Part shown: positions 29,849-30,438 of the stretch, piece by piece | Layout: each line of letters opens with the position of its first letter | Position numbering within the stretch: position 1 is the stretch's first letter | Source: an uncultured Oscillospiraceae bacterium | GTDB lineage: Bacteria; Bacillota; Clostridia; Oscillospirales; Acutalibacteraceae | NCBI GenBank assembly: GCA_900548085.1 | Contig: URJF01000005.1 | Coordinates: 1 to 30,438, forward strand | Direction: 5' to 3' | DNA: 30,438 nucleotides | Program-made: the position numbers and the translations under genes | Notes under the pieces: generated by a model | Told to the model about the DNA's origin: nothing | The model's input: the letters and a program-made list of their open reading frames with translations, nothing else | Databases searched by the model: none

Positions 29849-30438
29849 ATGAGCTTTGATGAATACGATATTCAATACATAAAAGGTGTAGGAGAAAAAA
29901 GAGCCCGGTTTTTTAATAAACTGGGCATTTACACTGTTGATGATCTTATTCATTACTATCCAAGAAAATATCAAGATTGGAGCAAAACGGTAGCTGTGTC
30001 AGATGCGCCGACCGATGAGCCTGCATTCATCCGTGCCACCATGATTACTCCTGTAAAGGAGTCTATGGTACGCAAGGGCATGACTCTGTACAAATGCAAT
30101 TTTTCCGACGGGAGCAATGTCATCCATGTGACTCTGTTCAACAACAAATATCTCGCAAAGTCACTGCGTACATTTGACGAATATGTGCTGTATGGCAAGG
30201 TGGAGAGGAGCTTTACCTCTGCGTCTATGTCGGCTCCGATAATTGAACCTGTCGCCGCAGCAGTGGGTATCCACCCCATATACAGCGCTACACCAAATCT
30301 AAATTCTCGTGCAATATCCAAGGTTATGGCAGCCGCATTGGATAAGATTGACGAATTTGATGAAACCCTCGACGAGAGTATTATGAAAAAATACGGACTG
30401 TGCTCTCTCGATTTTGCAATAAGGCAAATACACTTTCC
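29849..30438 (+). CDS. recG: ATP-dependent DNA helicase RecG, N-terminal part (runs off window)
   Basis: The first 196 codons are open to the window edge with no stop. The start MSFDEYDIQYIKGVGEKRA shows the helix-hairpin-helix (IKGVGEKRA) that opens RecG, followed by FNKLGIYTVDDLIHYYPRKY, a diagnostic segment. The wedge (OB-fold) domain follows, including VTLFNNKYLAKSL and GIHPIYSAT. RecG remodels stalled replication forks and Holliday junctions. Helicase motifs would lie beyond the window. The ATG is one base after the fakA stop, with GGTGGA inside the fakA end, so the two are coupled. Order fakA-recG is common in Bacillota. Confidence 0.92.
   Translation, partial: MSFDEYDIQYIKGVGEKRARFFNKLGIYTVDDLIHYYPRKYQDWSKTVAVSDAPTDEPAFIRATMITPVKESMVRKGMTLYKCNFSDGSNVIHVTLFNNKYLAKSLRTFDEYVLYGKVERSFTSASMSAPIIEPVAAAVGIHPIYSATPNLNSRAISKVMAAALDKIDEFDETLDESIMKKYGLCSLDFAIRQIHF

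Noticed and set aside
1..30438. CRISPR arrays, tRNA or rRNA genes, insertion sequences, prophage genes
   Set aside because: No regularly spaced repeats, cloverleaf-like segments, transposase motifs or long direct repeats were seen by eye.

Overview
The window reads as a chromosomal segment of a strictly anaerobic, low-to-moderate GC Gram-positive bacterium, probably class Clostridia and plausibly a gut Oscillospirales/Ruminococcaceae-like lineage. The reasons are strong AGGAGG-type ribosome binding sites, sigma-A-like TTGACA/TATAAT promoters, the Bacillota order asp23 (yloU) - fakA (yloV) - recG, zapA next to a U32-family gene, an ECF-type vitamin transporter, and many ferredoxin-like iron-sulfur proteins. 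No rRNA, tRNA, CRISPR array, insertion sequence or phage gene was seen, and no gene looks broken. No stretch longer than about 160 bases lacks a gene.

Layout. Positions 1-6668 are mostly minus-strand housekeeping transcription units: pyridoxal/pyridoxamine kinase with an ECF S-component (vitamin B6 salvage); a PHP phosphoesterase with a histidinol-phosphate aminotransferase; and zapA - U32 (RlhA-like) - maf. A divergent promoter pair with overlapping -35 boxes (6712-6762) separates zapA from a plus-strand GH36 alpha-galactosidase. DAHP synthase and a small protein of unknown function (DUF3877-like) follow.

The central and most interesting part is 10541-21908. It encodes a lactate/malate dehydrogenase-family enzyme with an Arg at the substrate-specificity position, class II fumarase, and nine closely packed or overlapping genes: hdrB, hdrC, hdrA, flxD(mvhD), flxC-like, flxB-like, flxA-like, a fumarate reductase iron-sulfur subunit and a fumarate reductase flavoprotein. 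No membrane anchor or cytochrome b gene is present. I infer a soluble flavin-based electron-bifurcating complex in which NADH enters at FlxA, HdrA splits the electrons, and fumarate (through HdrBC/FrdBA) and ferredoxin are the likely acceptors. Both transcription starts in this block, before the dehydrogenase and before fumarase, carry near-perfect Rex operators (consensus TTGTTAANNNNTTAACAA). This suggests that the NADH/NAD+ ratio controls the whole oxaloacetate/malate - fumarate - succinate branch.

Downstream are a MATE efflux protein, a sodium:proline-type symporter, a short DtxR-family regulator with iron-type metal ligands and its own candidate operator, a YmdB-type phosphodiesterase coupled to an orphan peptide-binding lipoprotein, Asp23, the fatty-acid-kinase-like FakA/YloV, and the start of recG, which runs off the window.
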